This document shows positions 1 through 13,733 of a stretch of DNA of 64,000 nucleotides, in pieces. The notes beneath the pieces are model-generated. The model made no database searches. It was given only the letters and a program-made list of their open reading frames with translations, and had not been told where the DNA came from. This stretch comes from Rotaria socialis. Lineage: Eukaryota > Rotifera > Eurotatoria > Philodinida > Philodinidae. Within the stretch, counting starts at the first letter, position 1, and each line of letters starts with the position of its first letter. Made by a program: the position numbers and the translations under genes. The stretch lies in contig CAJNYU010000501.1 of NCBI GenBank assembly GCA_905331475.1, forward strand, positions 141,081 to 205,080. The letters run 5' to 3'.

Positions 1-826
1 ATACTATTTAAATTTGATATAGCAGATCAACAACTTCATTCGTTTCAATCTGCATGAGTAAATATAATTAATTCAAAACTTAAATGATGTACCGTTAACA
101 CCATGGACTCATAGTTTTCCTAAAGAATCTATTGGTATTCATCCTTTAGCACTTGAATCTGATTATAGGTTTTGACTGTACATAAATGTACCCAAGTCCT
201 ATTGATGCAATTAATGTATTTATGCTGTTCCCATAAAAAAAAACTTTTGATGGTGATAAATTATGTGATTTCATAACATTTACTTCAGTAATAAAAAATT
301 AACTTCGATCATAGTCCAAGCGTATGCAGTGTGGAGAAGAATCTTGATATTAATATATGGTGGTGGGTTAAAGAAAAGTCGATGAAATATTAGACAAACG
401 TATTTAAACACTCAAAATGGAATTCGTTGCCATTTTCATGACTTTATAGTGAACATCTTGCGTTTTTCTGATTAGCATGAACAAGTCATAATCACCGTTC
501 AATTTTGAGTATTTTTTCAAAATTTTTTCGGCTTCGATGAGAGAATTCTTCAAATTACTAAATCTATAAATTCATGCGTATAACACAGTCACACCCTTCA
601 GCAAATAGAGCGTTTGAGAGAAGAGCAGAAGTGTACTCATTATTTGACCTCTATTGCTATGTTTTACTGGCTCTTTCTCCCCAGCAACAGGAAAAAAAAT
701 ATCATCCGTCTGTCCGATACGAACAGTACAATTATGTTCCTATCTATTTTTTTTCCGCTACGCATCGATGAGAAGCACGATCAACCGTACTATTGCTAGT
801 TAGAGTACGGAACAATTCCAATATCA
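1..826. other. No gene seen
   Basis: AT-rich sequence. Short open frames near 574-799 overlap one another in different frames and resemble nothing I know. It may contain the promoter region of the decayed F-box gene that starts at 827. Confidence 0.5.
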
Positions 827-3175
827 ATGTTCGAGACAAAGCTTCCTGATGAAATTATTCTTAAAAGCTGTTGTTATTTATCATGGTTCGATGTTATCAA
901 TGCATTTTTCAATCTTAATATACGTCTTAATCGAACCATCAGTGGATATCTTAAGCATGTTTCAATTGGTAATGATTGCAATTTGCAACAGTTCTAACGC
1001 AGCTGCTCTTTCCTTCTCCATCATCGATCGTTATTATTTTTACTTATACGAACTTTGACAATTAGCAATGAAGGTTCACCATTAGCTGCTAAATATTTTC
1101 TTTCATATATTCCAATACAGGACATGTTGTATCTCGAAAAAATTAGCATGATTGAATTCACAGGTGAAGAAATTCTTTCATATCTTGATGCTATTGAAAA
1201 AGCTGGTGAAAATATGTTTCAACATCTTACTACACTTCACATTGATGATCCACAGTATATTGAGAGTGGCCCATACACTCTTCTTAAGAATCTCGAACAA
1301 CAAACAGAATACGAATCAACTATAATCAGTCGAATACTCACAGGAAATAATTATCGATTGAAATCAATTATGATCAATGCAACTGAATTATATATGTAAG
1401 TAATCCATTTTCATTCTGCTAAGAACAGACAGTCACTCTCTGTACAGGACCATGCTATTTTATTTAGAATACTGAAAAATTTGAGCCCGAAGTTACGAGA
1501 AAAAAGAATTAATTATTTTGAATCGGAACTAAAAGTTGTAATTGAATTTTCTGTTTGTTTTTGGCGAAATGTATACCATAAATGACAGCAATAGAAGAAA
1601 ATTTTAAAAGAAACAGTCTAGATTTGGATCGAGGTCAGAATCTCGAGCACTGAAAAAAGTTGATTCGAGCTAAACCTATGACCAGGATTATTTTTTTTTA
1701 TCAATAGGAGCATCGATCTACATAAAATTCAAAAGACATGTTTTAACCTACACACATTATCAATTATGATATCCTACGACGTTGATTTAATTTCACTCTT
1801 CACAATCATTCCCAACATTAATTGTCTTCATGTATATTTGAGACAATTTTATATGTTCGAATCATCAGTGTGTTCATCTATTACATTACTACATCTTGTA
1901 GAATTTTCTCTTTGGGCGGAGTTGTCTGCTGTCTGGACACTGGATGAATTAATGATCTTATTACATATGATGCCAGCTCTCCGAAGACTTTCGTTAAATA
2001 TAACTGCACGTGATGCAGATCTTCTTGATGGAGAACAAATTCGATCGGTCTTATCTGCTACGAACATTTCAGATTTGGACACGTTCAACTATGCAGTTGA
2101 ATATTTGGGACCGTCAATCGAGCATGGCATCATTTTTAACCTTCCGCAAAAGTGGCTACCACAAACAATCGCTTTTAAATTTGATTCAAAATGTGGCAGT
2201 GCTTTTTTTATATACAATCCCATTTAAATTCCATCGTTTTTGGACTGAAATATTGTCTTTCGAAGTGAAGAAGTTAATCATGCAAAGAAAATTAACCTTA
2301 TGCTATGGTAAAGGTGCATATATTGCTAATTGTTATTCAAATATTCCAGAGCAACTAAGTGGCTTATATGACGTTATGTAACAATGTTCCCATGTAGACA
2401 AACTTACATTATGTTTCTCGAAAGAAACTGACACAAATACCTTTGGTAAATATGCATGATCATTGATATACATAGCGTGAGAATAAAATTCTTCACAGTA
2501 TATTATCAAATAGTAGTATATATAAAATAAAATATTTTTGGATTTATTTTAGAATTAGAAAAAGAACTTTTTGCAACCATATCAATACAACAACAACAAT
2601 TTTATCTTACCTCATTGTATATTGAGGGTTATTATTGTGGCAGTGCACAATTGATTTAACTACTAATTACTTTCGGGTCATATCTTCGTAAATTACATGT
2701 TGCTTTTGATTATCTATTAAATCTTATTAATGATGTGAATAATAACACTCGATTAAAAACTGTCATGTTACATAGATATCTTGTTTATCTTGAACTAAAT
2801 TATATCTGGGAATCAGAAGTTAATTCAGAAGATTTTAGTCGTGTTATTTCATTCTTGGTTGATAACAGAAATGGTTTACGACATATAAAACTGTTTCTAG
2901 TGTGGCATCTGGAAATATTTGAGTCTATCGACGATATGAAATCATTGATAAAGATTTTATCGACATTCAAACACTGTAAACAACTCTTATCGATTGTGAT
3001 ATATAGTTGTACATTCACAAATCAATCTTACAAACATGGTAAAACAATATCTCTAGAACATGATTTTCGAAACACTACTGATCTTATATTTGAACGAAAT
3101 TTTCATCTTGAATGTGATTGTAATAACCAAGTGATACAGCTATGGTTTGAACAAATTACAAATAATTTTCAATAG
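827..3175 (+). pseudogene. Decayed F-box/LRR-type gene
   Basis: The frame from 827 begins MFETKLPDEIILKSCCYLSW, which fits an F-box (LPDEI, then a hydrophobic helix). The rest resembles the LRR-like body of the large F-box family common in bdelloid genomes; that family link is from general knowledge. A clean phase-2 intron (1396-1707, GTAAGT to ATAG) joins TELYM to SIDLHK. A second intron probably runs from about 2443 to 2552. Damage: a TAA at 995-997, or compensating frame slips between about 960 and 1050; a frame change at the T-run near 2202-2208, just before TIPFKFHRFW; an in-frame TAA after YDVM near 2379; and a TAA at 2657-2659. Between the breaks the sequence still reads as protein through to a stop at 3175. 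With at least four lesions it is very unlikely to give a full-length product. F-box proteins act as substrate adaptors for SCF ubiquitin ligases. Confidence 0.75.
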
Positions 3176-4338
3176 ATTTGTACGTGTTTTTGTTTTGACA
3201 AATAAATAATTTACTAGAAATATTTTTCAATATTAAATGGTTTCTGTTCACTTAGATAATAGTTCTTTCTTATGTTTAGTTAAATATTTACTTAATGGCA
3301 CATTTTTGGGTGTATTACAACATTGAGTGGTAAAATAGTTCAATTTCGATCTTTCTGAGATTGGCATAAACTTGATACGTCTGATCGTCAGAAAGAATAT
3401 TCGAAATATTCATTGCTCTTACAATTTCGAAAAAATGGTGATTCTGAAATAATGCAAAAAAGTTAGGAAACTTTTGGTCATTGCAATATCAAGTGATTTG
3501 ACTCAACATCAGTGAATTATTAATGTATTAGGTTGCATTGTATCTTTTCTTGCAAATATGAAGCGCGATACGTTCTACCCAATAGCATATACAAATGATT
3601 ATTTTTGATGTGTGGTTAGAAATTCTAGATACAATATCATCCTTTGCGACAGAGAAATGCCACTTTTATATTCGATTTTGTTCATTTTGTACAGTTTTTC
3701 TTCGAAATAATTGATCATTTTTGAAAATCATGTAAGCGAAGAAAAATAAATATCTCTAATGCCAGAAAAAGTCTGATTCTCTCATTTCTGCGCATCAAAA
3801 TGACAGTAGCTATGTCACTGACATGATAAATAGTTCATCGCGATCTCTATCGAATAAAATGGTTTGAAACTTGCTCTCAAGGGGCATTGCAACATGTTTT
3901 CTCGTGAGTTGTTAGCCAGAGAGAGAGAGAGAGAGAAGTGCGAGTATGATCAATACAGCTTTCTATAAGATTCATCAGAGATAGTGCAAGGATTTTTAAT
4001 GCGCTTGTACTGTGAAAAATTGAAATAAAATTTCTGAAAGAACGAACAATCGCTTTGTCATTCCTCATGTAAGTTCATCAGTGACTTTATCTACGAATTT
4101 CGCAAAACTTTAAAATTTTCATTAATATGTTTTTTTGTAGTGTATAGTTTAGTAAGTATTATACAACTATACGATCATTTTCTTTTTACAGGTATGTGTA
4201 TTTCATGAAAGAGTATTAATTAGTGATAAATGATTGTGTAAATTCAATATGATATAATAATTCAATAATTCTTTTCAGACGCTTTTGATGAGTCTGTAAG
4301 AAAAAAATTAAGTCATGTATCTGGTTCTTTCATTTAGA
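3176..4338. other. No gene supported
   Basis: AT-rich, with a short GA run near 3919-3936. No frame reads convincingly as protein. Confidence 0.4.
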
Positions 4339-4551
4339 TTATATTATATTAAGTGAAGATTATTCTCCTAAATTTCTTCAATACATAACATTAGTATTAT
4401 ATCATTCAAGTAGAGATAATAATAGAATATTCCATGAGGATCAATATACGCATTGCCGAAATTACCTAATATTTGATATTAAAAACAATTCAATTAATTT
4501 TGATTTAAGCCATATCTTTATATTTTATTCTCTAAGCTTGAAACAATTATG
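4339..4551 (+). other. Possible terminal exon of an unrecognised gene
   Basis: After a good acceptor (TTTCATTTAG, ending at about 4338) a frame stays open for about 70 codons. It has protein-like composition (SEDYSPKFLQYITLV, FHEDQYTHCRNYLIFD) and stops after SLKQL. A possible microexon lies just upstream (about 4279-4294) with a GTAAGA donor. The length alone is not significant in AT-rich DNA, so this is a weak call based on composition and splice context. It is convergent with the minus-strand gene ending at 4578. Confidence 0.25.
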
Positions 4552-4577
4552 AACAAAAAAAAACATTTTTTCAATGT

Positions 4578-7009
4578 TTATTTATTTCCTAAGAAACATT
4601 TTATGAGTTCATTCCATCTTGGTTGAGTTCGTTCTACAATTTTTATTAGTTTTAAATTTGCTATTTCTATACCACCATCAAATGCATATGGATTCTTGCT
4701 GATAAAATCACCAATAAATTCACGAGTTGGTTGAAATAGCATCAGCAAATGAATCGATCACTGATTCTACAGCACGATAAGCAAAGGCCACTTTCATGTT
4801 ACGTTCAGCTTGGTTAAATTTTGATATGAGCTTGCATATTAAAATATGACCATGTTCGTGTATTTTATCAGTTAACATGTTAGCAGCTAATGGGGGCTTT
4901 GACTTCATCGTTACATTTTCGTTGATTGAGAAATCAATTATAAACATTTTTTTCGATGGATTAAGCCAACCATAATTATCAGTATTTGATAAAACATCTT
5001 GTAGACACAATATAACTTCTAGTACTCGAATTAAAATTATGTCTTCGACGGTGAAATATGCTTCTATATGAGCAGCTGGATAACAAGCTGCAGTAAAAAA
5101 TTTCTCATATGATACACTATTACCATCAGCTGTGGCAATTAATAAGCAATCAGGTTTATTTTGATTGATATAAAAATGTGCTGATGGTGCTTTATTAATA
5201 TTCGATAACAATTTATATATGAATAACTCTTCCACATCAGCTAATTTCGATGTTAATGATAATGATGATGTTGAAGGAATAACAAATTGATCTTGTGGTT
5301 TAACATAAAATTTCTAAAATGAAATTATGTATTAAATTATTTTATGAGAAGATAAAACGCAATCGTTACTCAATTTTTCTCTCATAGGTATAAGCTAATA
5401 TGACATACATATTGATAACGAAAAAATATTCCTCGGAAAAATGAGAGAACTAGTAGTATTTTTAAAACTGAAAAGAGCATTATCATGTCTGAGAGGTTAA
5501 AAACAACTCAACAACGAAACACAAAACAAACTCTCTATTAGACATGAAATTCATTGTTATTTTAATCCTTCTCTGATTGTCAGTAGAAATAAAGTATTTA
5601 ATCACAATCAACATTATTTACCTTCAAGTCAAAGCAAAAACAATAGATTTCAACTAAGTAAAAAACATTTTTATGAGATGTACGTAGAATAACAGACATA
5701 TCATGCCTGAGTATTTTATCAAAATCTAGGAATCTATTTATTACTATGCCTTTTATTCATATTATAATTAATATTGTACATAGAAAGACATTATTTTTTT
5801 AATTTCAGAGTGAATGATGTAGCATTGGTTCAACTCCAAACTTCGGAAATGACAGAAACTTAGAAGAATAAATTCGATAGCCAAATGTTTCTGGTTTCGG
5901 CTACAATTGAATGAGGCAAGTTGCTGAATTAGATTGTCATATCTTGTTGCTTCCGAATTCCTACTATCTATAGATAGTTGTAACGGAAAATCTTTGAAGC
6001 TTGTTTGTTCTTTGATGACAAACATACATAATCAGGTTTCAATCGAGTTCGATCACTAATGAAATATTACGAACTCCAGTAGAGTCAAAATGAATGTACG
6101 ACAAGCAGCAATTTCATAGAAGATAATGCATTCATTCGTTTTAATTTCGAGGGGATTGAAAAATGAATTTACGAAAAAGCATATTTAGTCATAGAAAAAA
6201 AATTCGATTTAATTGAACAAAAAGTATCTTTGACTTTGGTTCGGGTCTAAAAAAATTGTCCCTACGTCAAGCATTTATGACAACTGATTTTAAATGAGTT
6301 TTTGAGTTTTTGATTGATTATTGAGCCATTGCTCTATTGCATATCTATTAGAATAAATTAGATTAAATTAAAAATATATAGGTCTTTAAATAAAGCCGGT
6401 TAGAAATAAATATATTATTCAGTATGAATCGAAATCATTCATAGCATTAATTGAATGAAAAATAATTCGTTTTTTTATCATCAAAGACAGTGACTCCTAC
6501 ATGTCATAATCTTTTGAACATTCCTCTCTTCCTTTACTCAATCTGATCCCGCTGGGACTAGTTTGAATAATGTTGAATCGATTGTTTATTCTTTTTTCAT
6601 TTCATAATGATTTTGATATCTATATGCTTTCATGTTAGCATGAAAATCTTTTAATAAACCAAATCTAAGTTTTTCGAAATGAATTTAAAACAGTGTCTAT
6701 TAATAGTGTTTTTCACTCTTATTTAAAATATTTTCCAAAAAAAGAAAGAATTTGTTAAATAAACTTGAGAAGAACATATCGAATTATCATTTAACTATAT
6801 TTATATATTACTTTAATGGTTGTATCTGTTGAATTAGCTTCACTAGATCGAATCATCACAATGTGACCACCTTGTTTGCCAGTTTTAGGTTTTTTTTCAA
6901 TAGAAATTATTGAATTAGGAAATATTTTACTAAAATATTCCTTTGATAAATATTCCATATATTCAGCTATTTCTTTAGTATTATCAGGTTTATGAACAGC
7001 AGAAGCCAT
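4578..7009 (-). pseudogene. Two-exon gene of unrecognised family, frameshifted
   Basis: Exon 1 (7009-6812) starts at MASAVHKPDNTKEIAEYMEY; this ATG gives the cleaner start, although an in-frame ATG lies at 7081. It ends TTIK with a GTAATA donor. Exon 2 starts at 5313 after TTTCATTTTAG with KFYVKPQDQF, and the phase-0 join keeps the frame. The intron is 1,498 nt, long for this locus. Exon 2 stays open to 4720 (DSFADAISTNS, stop). A one-base shift near 4735-4745 instead gives a clear continuation (FQPTREFIGDFI to KCFLGNK, stop at 4578). The spacing of FYVKP, then EELFIYKLL, then MFIIDFS recalls the Lys, Glu and Asp-Phe positions of kinase-like folds, but I do not recognise the family and this is only a guess. 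The frameshift could be a real mutation or an assembly error. Confidence 0.55.
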
Positions 7010-7273
7010 TTTCGAACGTGAAACAATTAGAAAATAAGTGATTAAATGAAAATAAAACAGTGAACTTTCGAAAATACCCATTTTTTTATTAATCGGTCAA
7101 TATTTTTGACCTCAATCTAGTTCACGTTGCCTATTATAATCGTCGATCCTGGATATTTTTTTTCACTTAAAATATTTGTGTGGATATATAAATTGAATTA
7201 TCATAATTATTAAGATTTATAGGAGACTATTTAAGTATAATTATTAAAACGTGTAGCACACATTTTTTTCGCT

Positions 7274-7690
7274 CTATTTAACCGTTTCTTTAAATTTTTC
7301 AGGTATAGGAAATTTTTTATAATTTAATGTTACTAGAACATGTACTGCACTTGGTTCATGCTGTGTAAATCCACTAGTTTTATCAAGTACATATGCTTCC
7401 AATTATTGTATCCCTTTTAAAAAAAGCGTCAATTTGATTTCGATTAATTAAATTATTTGTTGAGCCGAAACATTTACAGTTATAGTAGTACACCCGATCA
7501 TTGCTGATGGAACATTCTAGCTATGGTCTATTATTAAACTATTGTTTTTGTATAATGGTAGGAAAGGCTGTAATGGTGGATCTAATAACGAACGACTAAT
7601 GTCAACAGGCTTTGAACTCGAAGATAATGACTTAGAATAATTAACGTTCTCTATGAATATGTTGATAATTTTGGATAAACTATTCTAAAG
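7274..7690 (-). pseudogene. Remnant of an unrecognised protein-coding gene
   Basis: On the minus strand one frame reads like protein over about 130 codons and ends with a natural-looking terminus (PIPEKFKETVK, stop at 7274-7276). It contains VPSAMIGCTTITVNV and LDKTSGFTQHEPSAVHVLV but is broken by three in-frame stops (TAG after DHS, TAA after QQII, TAA after KGIQ). The upstream part is Ser-rich (SKSLSSSSKPVD). I do not recognise the family. It lies directly 5' of, and on the same strand as, the gene at 4578-7009, but its own stop argues that it is a separate gene. Confidence 0.45.
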
Positions 7691-9001
7691 AAACTTTTAT
7701 TTTTTTTATTTGAAACTCTTTCGTAATGGGTAACATCGACTGACGAGAAGAGTTATATTTCAGACTGACAGCTACATCCACAATCACGAATTACTTTATT
7801 TTCTATTATGAAGATTTAATGCTAAAGAATAATAATATCATATTAAGCCTGACGACTTCGACCTCTATCAATATGTCATTGGTGTATCAACCTGCAATGA
7901 TTTATTTTTGTTTAATATGAGACAACTTTTTATTGTGATTTTAATCGTAACCTGTACTAAAAGATGAAATTGTTTGTTTCGAATCACTCAATATGAATTT
8001 TCTTGTCATAATTTCCTATTTATTACTTCTGTTTATGTATCTATTGCGAATAACAACGGAAAAACTAATTGTTGAATTTTCATTTAAAACTCATTTCCTG
8101 CATTTGCAAAGATGACATTATTTCGATTATCTAAGATACCTATTATTTCTACCAGCAGTTCCATATTTATTTTTCTTGAATGGAAGTCATTAAGACGGCA
8201 TACTTAGAACAACCAAATATAGGCATGCGAGAAGAAGGCTGCTTTCAATGATTGTTCAAGTACATTGAAAACTACTAAAAATAGTAGGCTGTAGTATGAC
8301 ATGAGAGCTTCATTAAATTGTCATTCATCTTTTTTCTTGTCATCTTCTTTCTATATCAAAGCACAAATTCGATGACAAACACGAACAAAAATCGGAAATT
8401 AGGGCTTACATTATGGAAAAATGAATGAATTTAATCTCTGAAAAGCATATTTTTCTCCGTGGTGTGGTGTAGTGTCATGCTCAGCACTTAAGAGGATTAG
8501 TTTATAATGAATATTACCGTTTCGAAAAGATTATTTGTACACTCCGCAGATAGGATTGGTTTCTTCTTGTTGCTTAAAAAAGAATTTAAATGAATATCTA
8601 ACGTGTTTATGAGTAACCAACGATGATTAAATTCTTAAATAATATTGTTTACTGATTAATCATTAGACATTGAACTGAATGTAGCATGATGAATGAGTTC
8701 ATTTATACATCTTTTTAAATACTAGTTGTTACATGCTATTAATATTTCTAGATAAAATGATGTATTTGATTCCCAACGTAATAATAGAGTAGAATTAACA
8801 GATCAAATCTAGCTAGATCTCTTCAGGTTATGTTGACCTTTCTTTTAATTATTATAGGATATCAATGAAAGAATCTAAATTTTTCAACGAGACAAGAAAC
8901 ACATAGCCTACTTCTATGAATTATCTGAATTCTTCATAGTTTTACGATGATAAAATTTTAAGGATTATGAAACAATTTATTGTCCTAATAAATAGAACAG
9001 A
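7691..9001. other. Intergenic, nothing supported
   Basis: No protein-like frame was seen. An AATAAA on the minus strand at 8981-8976 lies about 20 nt past the stop of the methyltransferase gene and probably serves as its poly(A) signal. Confidence 0.4.
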
Positions 9002-10285
9002 TCACAGTAAACCAACATCAACATCTCTTTGAACAATTGCACACCAATTTCCATGATCATAATATGATTTGATTATTTTTGCACCGGATATGGCTTTTGA
9101 TGCTTCTTCAATAAGCATTTCAAGTTCACCCTGTTTAAATACATGGTAAAAACGATTATTACATGGATTTAAATTAATTTGCTCATCATCGCATGAACTC
9201 ATTGGAAATGGACGTAAACGAAATTTCAATTGATCTTGATGAGATAACTTCAGCGTGGACGGAGTTGATGACGTTGGTTTTATAATTCGTTGAAATATAT
9301 TTTGTATTGATTCCAACATCGATAGTGTTTTTGTTGTTGTTGTTGTTTGTGAATCGACTTGTTCAATACGACTTAAGATATTTTCTTGTATATGACATGA
9401 TGATGACCACGAGCTTTTATCGCGAGTGATATCTACTAGAGATTAAAAACAAAATACGAAATAATTAAAAAGTTAACACGAAAGAATCCATACCTGATCG
9501 TGATTGATGATTAATACATGGGACTAGAACATCTTGACTAGAAAACTAAATAGAAAAAAAAAGAATCGGTCGTATAATCAGTTTGTTCTGTCTCTCCGTC
9601 TAATAAATATACTTGACGTTGCTTTTGTTCCATTGCCCAAGTATAAATTAACAGTTGACCGCCATTGAACTTTAAAATTCGAAGACATTCTGAAAACAAA
9701 TTTATTCATGTAAGAGGAAAAAACACAAGAATTTTTTTTATTAAACCTTGAATAGCTTTTAAACGTCGTTGGTGAGTAGTTAAATGGTGTATGACACCAA
9801 TCGAAAGTACAGCATCAAATAAATTATCTCTATATGGTAAATAAAGATTGTCAGCGATCACAATTGGTATATGAGAATATTTTTCTCGAGCTATTTCACA
9901 TAATTTATTGCTACGATCGCAGCCAATCGTAAATAAATCTGATTTGAGTTTAATATATTTTCCAGTTCCACAACCTTATTTATTGAAATCCGAGATAGTA
10001 AAAAAGTAAACATGATTACTAATCAAAAGATATATGAAACATACCAACATCAGCTACTAATGCATTTTTATTTTGTGATGCAGCTCGACTTAGAAATTTT
10101 CGAACATTCGGCCAAGCTGTTGCATCTTGTGTTAATGTTGTTGAGTCAAGTCGATTGTAAACATCATGTCTAGATGAAACGAGAAAAAAATATCGACTCA
10201 AGAAGGCATAAAAGGACAGGACAACTATCAATTACACATAAATTTGTTCTAAAACGTCAGGTTGCGCCCTATTTTGGTAGTTCAT
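9002..10285 (-). CDS. Trm9/ALKBH8-type tRNA (wobble uridine) methyltransferase
   Basis: Six exons (10285-10236, 10169-10045, 9974-9747, 9689-9613, 9545-9494, 9435-9002) join in phase into 321 codons plus a stop. The start MNYQNRAQPDVLEQIYVHDV matches the family's opening before the methyltransferase fold. The SAM-binding motif I is ALVADVGCGTGKY, followed by IGCDRS, PYRDNLFDAVLSIGVIHH and GGQLLIYTWAMEQ. The FSSQDVLVPC segment and the C-terminal RFYHVFKQGELEMLI and YYDHGNWCAIVQ are typical of Trm9, the ALKBH8 methyltransferase domain and TRMT9B. These enzymes, working with Trm112, methylate carboxymethyl-uridine at the tRNA wobble position; TRMT9B itself may act differently. The AlkB and RRM domains of ALKBH8 are absent, so this is the stand-alone form. 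The length lies between yeast Trm9 and human TRMT9B. I found no lesions. Confidence 0.88.
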
Positions 10286-13200
10286 TTTTTGTTGTTGTTC
10301 TATTAATCTGAGTAAAATAAAATGAATAAATTTTATATAGTTGACAGAATAATTATGTAATGAAACAGCCAGAAGGCGACTTAGACGGCGAACGTCAATA
10401 TTTTATGGAAAAAAAGAGCAAGGAAGAAAAGACTGGATGAGAAAAAACATGAACATCAGCAACTCGCTTGTCGACGAATGAATGGTTGTATACGATGCTT
10501 TTAAATTAAAATTAGATATGTCAGAAGTATAGCAGAATAGAACGCTGTATTTAGGCTATATATTACCGATTTTTCAAGGTAATAATTTATTTTTGTTAAA
10601 ATCAAGCGTGCTGTTTCTTTTTTCCCTTTAGATTCAAACGCCGCTGAAGAAACAAGTAATAATCATGAAAAGTGGCGCATGAAACAAGAATAATAATAAA
10701 CTAAGCAGAACAACAAGGAAGAAGGCAACTAACAAAGAAGAACTGAGTGTTATGCTGTTGATTGTGAAGCAGATGATGATAATGATGTTTGAGGTTGTGT
10801 GAGTGCAAAACAAAGTTATAATGAAGAAAAAAATATATATATTTCTATATAACAGAGAGTTACAAAAATAGCATAGATTTAGATTGATAGGAATGAAGAA
10901 TGCGCGATAGATATAAAGAAAAAAAAAGAAAAGAAAAGCTCATTACCCAGGAGAATCATATCTATTAGAAAAAAAAATGAAGAATAAGTTAGTTATTGCA
11001 AAAAATAAATCCTTTATTCACATCAACATTCATCATATAAACTATTCATAAAATACCGGAAGAGTTCTCTAGAGAGTATAAGTTAAAGAAAAATTTTATC
11101 TTATTAAATTCATGTAAGTTGATAACCCTGGAATGAAATAAAATAAAAATAAATTTTTCAAGGATTTATACTTTAATTAGTTTTATTTGTTAATTTTTAG
11201 AATCATTAACCAAAACAATAGAGAAACGAACGGCCTTGTTGTTTTCTTTCTATACCTGGAACTGTGAGACAGATCGAAAGCAGAATATCTATAACCAATA
11301 GTCTTTTTTTTAATTTAATACTATGCAATTTTTTAACTAAATTGATAAAACGATATAAAGATACCGATTAAATACGTCACATAGATGATCATGAATTTAT
11401 CATGTCAAATGTAATTGTCAATAGAGCATTACGTACCCTTGTTTTTTCTTCTGTGAAAAAGAAAATAATTTCATAAATATCAAAACAGGTTGATTCAAAA
11501 TGCTTCCTAGATATTATCCGGAGGTATTAGAGCTTCATTATCAGTATTATTGGACAGCAGTATTCTGTTACATACCGAGTTAATTAAAAAAAAACTCATT
11601 AATTTGGATTTAGATCAAGTTTTTGGTTTCCTTCAATTTTAGAATTCATTAGATAATCCTTCATGTACCCGACAAAGCCAGACGTCCTTCTGCATTTATA
11701 GCGGATCAGATTACCAAAGTAACCGGCGTTGTGTAAGAAAAAGAAAATTTCGTCGTGATAATGAATTTGGATGGAAACAACGATACTTATCCGATAGAAC
11801 TCGATAGATATTGAAGAGTTTATTTGGCAAATGAGTTTTATACCAATTTTTGAATGACCCATATAGTTCCTTCGAATCTCACTACTCTAAGGTCACGGAT
11901 ATTTTTTAATGTGCAATATCAACCTTGATAATAATATGCTTTTTCATATTGTAGACATGCAAAAATAAGATGAAACAAAGAAGATATTATAAGTTATTCA
12001 ATCTATTGTGATTCACATAAGCACAATAGAGTTATAAATACTAAATTTCGGTATTTGAAACTTTATTAAAGGGTATCATATTTCTTATCAGTAAAACGAT
12101 AGAAATAATTAATTTCAAGCAATTTTTTTATTGCCTGTAGTTTAATAACTTTTATTGAATTTCGATAGATTGCTTGAAATAGTGCAATAGTTAATAAATT
12201 CAACGGAAGATATTGTTGATATACAAATGAATCATGAACGAATAAAATTAAACTATAAGCATAGAGAATACTATAGAGTAAAAGAAAATGTCAAGAACGA
12301 AGAATTAATATAAAGAAAACAGCTTGCTATAAATTATTAAAGATGAATTTAATGATGGTAAGTGCACAGTGTTGCAAACTTGGTGTTTTTATTTTATTCA
12401 AGTTTCTTTAAATATACGTTTCCATACGAATAACTATTAAAAATAATGTCAAGAATATCAATAAGAAAATTTACGACACGAAAAAACATTTTCATTATCA
12501 AACCACTCTCAGTCAAAAAAAACAATATTTCAACAATTTTGTTTCATATTATTCACCATTTCTACTATCGAGCAGGGTTTTCTGCTCTAACAAAATTTGT
12601 TAGAGTTTTTAACGTAAGCTTTATGTAATATTAATGAATGTTTAATATATAAATTTCATGAATAGAAACAATGCCAATGCCCTGCAGTTAAACTGGAGAA
12701 ATGAAAATGAAAATGAGCTTAATATTAAATATCACACTTCATTTAATCACGCGAATGATGAATCACTCAACTGCAACTTGGAAGACACTCAAGGCAAAGT
12801 CTATTGCAATTAATGTCTAACAAAAAGTGTTTCAGTTCAGACCTCGAAATGACATGAGACAAATTCAGTCTTTTTTATTTTGGCTTTATTTTCTTTCAAA
12901 ATGAAAATTATCTGTATCCTCGGCATGATTTATGTACGACATTTATTGAATATTGATCTCAAGCTATAAGAAGAGCTCATCAAGTATTATTCTACAATGT
13001 ATAAATAGTTTCTTGAGATACAGGATATATGATTATTTTAAGCGATGTAACTGAAATCGGCAACGATCCCAGCCGTCAATTAATACTTCGGAAAGCGAAG
13101 CGGAAGTTGAGGAAGTGCCCATCCCGCAAATCCAAAGAACATCATAATTTCATTGAATTTTCAAAAGATTAAAATGTAGCATCGATTAGCATTTTTTTGT

Positions 13201-13733
13201 CATAAGCGGAATAAATATTTTATTTTGTCAAATCTTTTGTTCGAATTCGTTTATTTCAATCAAAAATAATCCTCGACGAATATTTATCAAATGCCATCGG
13301 ATAGAGTTCAAACGAACGTACTTTTATAAAGTATTATCGTCCTTATTCATCTATGTTATTTGTGAATCGACACCATTACTATATTTTGACGTTTAACTTC
13401 ATGCACGACTGAACATCAAACAATGCATTGTAACCTTAGGCGCACTTAGACCTGAATTAATATTTTTTTGTTCTCATATATGTAAGCATTATCTATTACA
13501 TTTTTTTATTCGATTAAACATGTAAACTATTGGACAAAAACAAATGATTAAGAAAAGAAAGAAATTTCAACTAAATAATGTAAAAATTAGCGAGCTCATA
13601 TAGCAAATAGAATGAGTAAATATAGTGTAAACAAAAAAGAGAAACAAAATATTGTGTATTACAAAAACACAATAAATGGAATGTAAAACAGATCTGTACA
13701 AAAATACATGAGATTCTCTTTCTTTTTAAATTT
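10286..13733. other. Long stretch without a supported gene
   Basis: Between the methyltransferase start and the claudin-like gene end I see only AT-rich DNA with purine-rich runs (10,640-10,990). A GC-richer patch near 13,075-13,122 ends in GCCCATCCCG and may be an eroded hAT terminus. Short open frames near 11,599-11,862 and 12,446-12,628 have no recognisable content. Confidence 0.4.

Noticed and set aside
9541..9613. In-frame stop in the Trm9-like gene after the QTDYTTD stretch
   Set aside because: It lies inside a normal intron (GTATAT at 9612 to TTTAG at 9546); splicing joins MEQKQRQ to FSSQDVLVPC in phase.
13065..13122. Possible further hAT terminus (ends GCCCATCCCG with short inverted motifs)
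   Set aside because: I found neither a matching left end nor a target duplication, so it is at most an eroded fragment.
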